A DNA stretch of 64,000 bases from Flavobacterium suncheonense GH29-5 = DSM 17707 (lineage in GTDB: Bacteria > Bacteroidota > Bacteroidia > Flavobacteriales > Flavobacteriaceae), in assembly GCF_000430025.1 (NCBI RefSeq), contig NZ_KE387021.1, forward strand, positions 241,405-305,404, given 5' to 3'. The first letter of the stretch is position 1; each line of letters starts with the position of its first letter. Made by a program: the position numbers and the translations under genes. The notes under the pieces were generated by a model that was given only the letters and a program-made list of their open reading frames with translations, ran no database searches and had not been told where the DNA came from. Positions 60,834-64,000 of this stretch are shown here, piece by piece.

Positions 60834-60841
60834 CAAAATTA
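60834..60841 (-). promoter_or_regulatory. -7 promoter element (TAATTTTG) of the M48 peptidase gene
   Basis: CAAAATTA on the plus strand reads TAATTTTG on the minus strand, an exact TAnnTTTG match 20 bases before the ATG. Confidence 0.5.
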
Positions 60842-60987
60842 ATAAATTGTCTTATTATGATGGTTAATAAAGGTACAAAATATTATCATTTTTTTAAGTT
60901 ACAAATAAAATGCCAAAACAGATTTAAGAATTATTTATCATTCCTTTTTTGAAGAATGAAGTAACTTGCAGTATATTTTTACAGAAG

Positions 60988-61842
60988 ATGAAAAAGCCCA
61001 AACATCAGCAAACCATTAAAATCCCAAAAGGCATTCTTTATACTGCTAAAGCTCTGGAAACCGTATCTCCGAGACTTGCCACGCTATTTGCCATAAAACT
61101 TTTTACCACACCAATGCGCCATAAACTTCCCAAAAGGGAAATTGAAATGGACGCCAATTCCAAACAACAACTTCTTAAAATAGAAAGCATTAACAAAGAA
61201 GTAATGGTGTACCAATACGGAACTTCTGCAAAAAAAGTCCTGTTAGTTCACGGTTGGTCCGGAAGAGGAACACAACTGGTAAAAATTGCAGATGAGCTGT
61301 TAAAACAAGGCTATTCCACTGTTAGTTTCGATGCGCCGGCACACGGAAAAGCACCCGGAAAAACCAGCAATATGAAGGAATTTATTGCTTCTGCCTTACA
61401 AATCGAAAAAGAATTTGGTCCTTTCGAATATGCCATCGGACATTCTTTGGGAGGCATGACTGTTTTAAACTCCATTAAACGAGGATTAAACATCAAAAAA
61501 GCCGTTATCATTGGAAGCGGTGATGTGGTGGAAGACATTTTAAACGATTTCGTCCTGAAGCTAAAACTCAAACTCGATATCGCTCAGCGTATGAAATCGG
61601 ATTTCGAAAACAGACTGGGCGAAACCATGAACAGTTATTCTGCGTATATAGCAGCAAAGGACGTTTCGATTCCTGTTTTGGTAATTCATGATGAGAATGA
61701 TGACGATGTACCGGTTTCGGCTGCGCATCACATTCATCAGCATTTAACCAACGGACAAATCATGATTACCAAAGAATTAGGGCATCGGAAAATCTTGGGT
61801 GACCACAAAGTCATCAAAAAGATTGTTGAATTTATTCAGTAG
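60988..61842 (+). CDS. Alpha/beta hydrolase
   Basis: The 284-residue protein has the fold's core: [14 protein letters not shown] (oxyanion hole, about 81-94), [12 protein letters not shown], the nucleophile elbow [13 protein letters not shown] (Ser near 155), an acid loop [11 protein letters not shown] (Asp near 240), and the catalytic His in [11 protein letters not shown]. All triad residues appear present. The N-terminus is basic ([15 protein letters not shown]) without a signal. Substrate is unknown. I used ATG 60988. It starts a plus-strand run with the two msrB genes and nth (gaps of 5, -4 and 3 bases), so co-transcription is likely. Confidence 0.85.
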   Translation: MKKPKHQQTIKIPKGILYTAKALETVSPRLATLFAIKLFTTPMRHKLPKREIEMDANSKQQLLKIESINKEVMVYQYGTSAKKVLLVHGWSGRGTQLVKIADELLKQGYSTVSFDAPAHGKAPGKTSNMKEFIASALQIEKEFGPFEYAIGHSLGGMTVLNSIKRGLNIKKAVIIGSGDVVEDILNDFVLKLKLKLDIAQRMKSDFENRLGETMNSYSAYIAAKDVSIPVLVIHDENDDDVPVSAAHHIHQHLTNGQIMITKELGHRKILGDHKVIKKIVEFIQ

Positions 61843-61847
61843 AACTC

Positions 61848-62333
61848 ATGAAAAGAATTGTTTTATTATTTGTTTTAGGTCTTTTCATATCCTGCAATGC
61901 ACAGGAAAAGAAAAAGGCCACACAACCTGCAACGACTAATGCAATGCCAAAGACAGAAAACGAATGGAAAGCCAGATTAACACCGGAACAGTACGAAGTT
62001 CTAAGAGAAAAAGGTACCGAACGCCCCTTTACCGGTGAATATTGGAAACATTTTGAAAAAGGCATGTATGTTTGTGCGGCCTGTGGAAATCCATTATTCA
62101 CTTCCGATGCTAAATTCGATTCCGAATGCGGCTGGCCTTCGTTTGACCAGGCTATAAAAGGTTCGGTTAACTATCACAACGATTCCAGTTTTGGCATGGA
62201 ACGCATTGAAGTTACCTGTGCCAAATGCGGCGGTCATTTAGGTCATGTTTTTGATGACGGACCGGTTCAGACTACCGGAAAACGTTTCTGTACCAATTCC
62301 GTATCCATAAAATTTATTCCGGCAAAAAAATGA
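61848..62333 (+). CDS. msrB: Peptide-methionine (R)-S-oxide reductase, lipoprotein form
   Basis: It reduces methionine-R-sulfoxide in proteins. The 161-residue protein carries a lipoprotein signal ([18 protein letters not shown], Cys near 16), a Lys-rich linker, and the MsrB domain: CAACGNPLF and [12 protein letters not shown] provide the four zinc cysteines, and [11 protein letters not shown] the catalytic Cys. An export signal makes it a periplasmic repair enzyme. Its stop overlaps the start of a second, unexported MsrB (ATGA at 62330-62333). Confidence 0.93.
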   Translation: MKRIVLLFVLGLFISCNAQEKKKATQPATTNAMPKTENEWKARLTPEQYEVLREKGTERPFTGEYWKHFEKGMYVCAACGNPLFTSDAKFDSECGWPSFDQAIKGSVNYHNDSSFGMERIEVTCAKCGGHLGHVFDDGPVQTTGKRFCTNSVSIKFIPAKK

Positions 62334-62722
62334 GTTATTCCGTAGAAAAATCCGAAGAACAGTGGAAAGCAGAATTAGGAGAAGAAAAATACCGTATCCT
62401 GCGTCAGAAAGGCACCGAATATCCGCACACAGGTAAGTATAACCTGCATTTCGAAAACGGAACCTACTGCTGTGGAGCCTGCGGTGAACCTTTATTTGAA
62501 AGCAATTCCAAATTCGAATCCCATTGTGGCTGGCCGTCCTTTGACGAATCGCTACCGGGGAAAATCGAATATGTAAAAGACACCTCACACGGCATGCTTC
62601 GCGTGGAAATTCTCTGTGCCAAATGCGGCGGCCACTTAGGACATGTTTTTAACGACGGACCAACACCAACCGGCATACGATATTGTGTAAATTCCTTATC
62701 TTTAGATTTCCGTAAAAAATAA
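62330..62722 (+). CDS. msrB: Peptide-methionine (R)-S-oxide reductase, cytosolic form
   Basis: The 130-residue protein has an intact MsrB domain without a signal: [11 protein letters not shown] and [16 protein letters not shown] hold the zinc cysteines and [12 protein letters not shown] the catalytic Cys. [12 protein letters not shown] matches the [10 protein letters not shown] stretch of its neighbour. It is a diverged tandem duplicate of the exported enzyme, translationally coupled by the ATGA overlap. Together they protect proteins in two compartments from oxidation. Confidence 0.95.
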   Translation: MSYSVEKSEEQWKAELGEEKYRILRQKGTEYPHTGKYNLHFENGTYCCGACGEPLFESNSKFESHCGWPSFDESLPGKIEYVKDTSHGMLRVEILCAKCGGHLGHVFNDGPTPTGIRYCVNSLSLDFRKK

Positions 62723-62725
62723 AGC

Positions 62726-63373
62726 ATGAGTTTATTCGATAATCCGACCGATTGGGCTGCTAATTTAGAGCCGCTTCTTAAGAAATATAAAGGCAGAAAG
62801 CATCCTTTGGAGTATGAGAATCTCTATCAGTTAATGGTGATGGTGATTTTATCCGCGCAGGATTCCGATGCCAATATCAATAAAATTGCCCCTGTCCTTT
62901 TTGAAGCCTATCCAAATCTGGAAAGTTTAGCGGTTTCTAATGTTGATGCTCTGATTCCGCATATTTCAAAAGTTAGAAATTTCGGCACTAAAGCCAGTTG
63001 GTTACTTGAAATAGCGCAACAACTGAAAGAAAACAAAAATATTCCGTTAACCATGGAAAAACTTGTTGCTTTAAAAGGTATCGGCAGAAAATCCGCAAAC
63101 GTAATCATGCGCGAAATGCAGGCCCCGGCAGAAGGCATAATTGCTGATTTACACGTAATTAGAGTCGCGCCAAGAATCGGCCTAATAGCAGAATCCAAAG
63201 ATGGAAACAAAGTGGAAAAACAATTAATGCAGGTTTTACCGAAACACATTTGGGGTGAAATCGGCATGTCCATTTCATTCTTAGGAAGGGAAATCTGCCG
63301 GCCTACCAATCCGAAATGCGAATCATGTCCTGTAAATAATTGTTGTGATTACTACCGGAATTTGAAAAACTAA
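62726..63373 (+). CDS. nth: Endonuclease III-like DNA glycosylase (iron-sulfur)
   Basis: It removes oxidised pyrimidines in base-excision repair. The 215-residue protein has the helix-hairpin-helix LVALKGIGRKSANVIM with Lys122, the catalytic Asp141 in IADLHVIRVAP, and a C-terminal [4Fe-4S] cluster motif (C-x6-C-x2-C-x5-C: CRPTNPKCESCPVNNCC). The segment between Lys and Asp is one residue longer than in E. coli Nth. Because these positions fit, Nth is more likely than MutY. It follows msrB by three bases on the same strand and is last in the run. Confidence 0.9.
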   Translation: MSLFDNPTDWAANLEPLLKKYKGRKHPLEYENLYQLMVMVILSAQDSDANINKIAPVLFEAYPNLESLAVSNVDALIPHISKVRNFGTKASWLLEIAQQLKENKNIPLTMEKLVALKGIGRKSANVIMREMQAPAEGIIADLHVIRVAPRIGLIAESKDGNKVEKQLMQVLPKHIWGEIGMSISFLGREICRPTNPKCESCPVNNCCDYYRNLKN

Positions 63374-63395
63374 TCAATAAAAAGAGTAGTTCACT

Positions 63396-63430
63396 AAAAA
63401 TCAATTCATTATGAGTTGATTTTTTTTTTT
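63396..63430. terminator. Terminator of nth, possibly bidirectional
   Basis: AAATCAA (63398-63404) and TTGATTT (63416-63422), with an inner TCAT/ATGA pair, are followed by a long T-run on the plus strand. On the minus strand a shorter T-run follows and could end the RNA element at 63441. Confidence 0.75.
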
Positions 63431-63440
63431 GGACGTGACC

Positions 63441-63515
63441 ACAAGGGTCGGGCTATCCGCTAAATCTTTTATTCCGCGAGCTCCATAAAAGGATACCGCT
63501 GCTATCCCTCACGCA
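63441..63515 (-). ncRNA. Structured RNA element, Flavo-1-like
   Basis: On the minus strand it reads GAGGGATAGCAGCGGTATCC, then TTTTAT, a GC-rich centre, ATAAAAGAT, and TTAGCGGATAGCCCGACC. ATCCTTTTAT and ATAAAAGAT pair, and GGGATAGC and GCGGATAGCCC give an outer structured part. I recognise the GGGATAG-AGCGGTATCCTTTT / AAAAGAT-TTAGCGGATAGCCC pattern as a recurrent intergenic element of Flavobacterium. It may belong to the Flavo-1 RNA family, which I could not test. It lies on the same strand as and downstream of the rRNA operon. Confidence 0.55.
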
Positions 63516-63560
63516 GGCATTGATTTTCAAAACAAGAATACATCAAAAACAAAAAATCCC

Positions 63561-63614
63561 CATCAAATTAAGGAGGAATTTGATCTCAAGAGGAGGAAGT
63601 CCGGTGGACTTCCT
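63561..63614. other. Two consecutive hairpins between rRNA terminators and nth
   Basis: ATCAAAT-TAAGGAGGA-ATTTGAT (63562-63584) and AGGAAGTCC-GGT-GGACTTCCT (63594-63614) are perfect-arm hairpins. The first has AGGAGG (plus strand) or TCCTCC (minus strand) in its loop. The purpose is unknown. Confidence 0.5.
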
Positions 63615-63636
63615 TTTCAATTTATTGAAAAACAAA

Positions 63637-63668
63637 AAAGCCCTTCATTTTCATGAAGGGCTTTTCAA
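63637..63668 (-). terminator. Second terminator downstream of 5S rRNA
   Basis: AAGCCCTTCAT and ATGAAGGGCTT arms lie on the minus strand, followed by T-rich sequence. It lies 90 bases beyond the first rRNA terminator. Confidence 0.75.
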
Positions 63669-63719
63669 AAGAAAGGCGGCAGATCGAGGGCTTTGCCTGA
63701 CACGCCGTACCTATAAAAA

Positions 63720-63752
63720 AATAAAGCCCTGCTTTTTCAAGCAGGGCTTCAC
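63720..63752 (-). terminator. First terminator of the rRNA operon
   Basis: On the minus strand AAGCCCTGC, a loop and GCAGGGCTT are followed by ATTTTTTTA, immediately past the 5S gene. Confidence 0.85.
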
Positions 63753-63756
63753 TAAA

Positions 63757-63866
<110 letters not shown>

Positions 63867-63984
63867 AGTCGTTATGCAAGGGTAATCAGCTTTACTGATC
63901 AACATTACAAAATATCTTAACATACTGAGATAAAGAAAGACAATTAAAAAGTTAAGCTCCTGCGCCTTGCGGCGCAGGAATCGA

Positions 63985-64000
63985 TACATAAGCTTACGGG
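63985..64000 (-). rRNA. rrl: 23S ribosomal RNA, extreme 3' end (truncated by window)
   Basis: The last bases on the minus strand read CCCGTAAGCTTATG, matching the typical Bacteroidota 23S 3' end (TACTAATAACCCGTAAGCTTA). The gene continues beyond the window. Between it and 5S lies a spacer with a GC hairpin (TCCTGCGCC...GGCGCAGGA) that likely guides RNase processing. Confidence 0.5.

Overview
The window reads as chromosome from a Bacteroidota species, most likely family Flavobacteriaceae (Flavobacterium or a close relative). Support comes from a SusC/TonB-type outer-membrane receptor, type IX secretion (T9SS) parts (PorQ) and two T9SS-sorted cargo proteins, flavobacterial small membrane proteins, the porQ-cmk-lon neighbourhood, and many start regions preceded by the Bacteroidota -7 element TAnnTTTG, with few Shine-Dalgarno sequences.

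Layout. 1-14.7 kb: the 3' part of a TonB receptor, an unlisted 55-residue membrane protein, fumarase, a corA/DUF1003 pair, histidine-degradation genes hutI and hutG around a coiled-coil protein, a DEAD-box helicase, Hsp20, a TPR hybrid histidine kinase and the ABC-F factor EttA. 14.7-22.7 kb is accessory: an 11-bp tandem array, an orphan Bacteroidota family protein, two genes each bracketed by inverted GTTRGYGG/CCRCTAAC boundary motifs (a cassette-like arrangement), a zinc-ribbon-like lipoprotein-type protein, a YciI protein, a T9SS beta-propeller-like protein, and a decayed ClbS/DfsB gene beside an MpaB-family gene. 22.7-31.7 kb: small membrane proteins, an S41 peptidase, carboxypeptidase-regulatory-domain proteins, a DUF2975/Cro-like regulator pair, holA, a lone HsdR-N nuclease-fold protein, a glycosyltransferase and an OmpA lipoprotein. 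31.7-46.4 kb is core: tsaC/sua5, a UvrD/PcrA helicase, an M1 aminopeptidase, a Dph6-like ATPase, recG, a bestrophin and pheT. 46.4-63.4 kb: a T9SS leucine-rich-repeat protein, rpsA with a leader, a cupin-8 protein, a nucleoside permease, cmk, porQ, lon, an UMF1 transporter, an M48 lipoprotein, an alpha/beta hydrolase, tandem msrB genes and nth. The right end holds the tail of an rRNA operon on the minus strand: the 3' edge of 23S, 5S, two terminators and a structured RNA element.

Functional links: hutI and hutG act in histidine breakdown; the two MsrB copies (exported and cytosolic) form a methionine sulfoxide repair pair with overlapping reading frames; porQ serves the secretion system that exports the two T9SS cargo proteins; EttA, S1, PheT, threonylcarbamoyl-AMP synthase and rRNA are translation functions. 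The most unusual part is 15.87-18.8 kb, where an OLD/RecF-like ATPase with a HEPN-type C-terminal motif and a membrane protein sit in cassette-like units bounded by imperfect palindromes that resemble, but do not match, integron attC sites.
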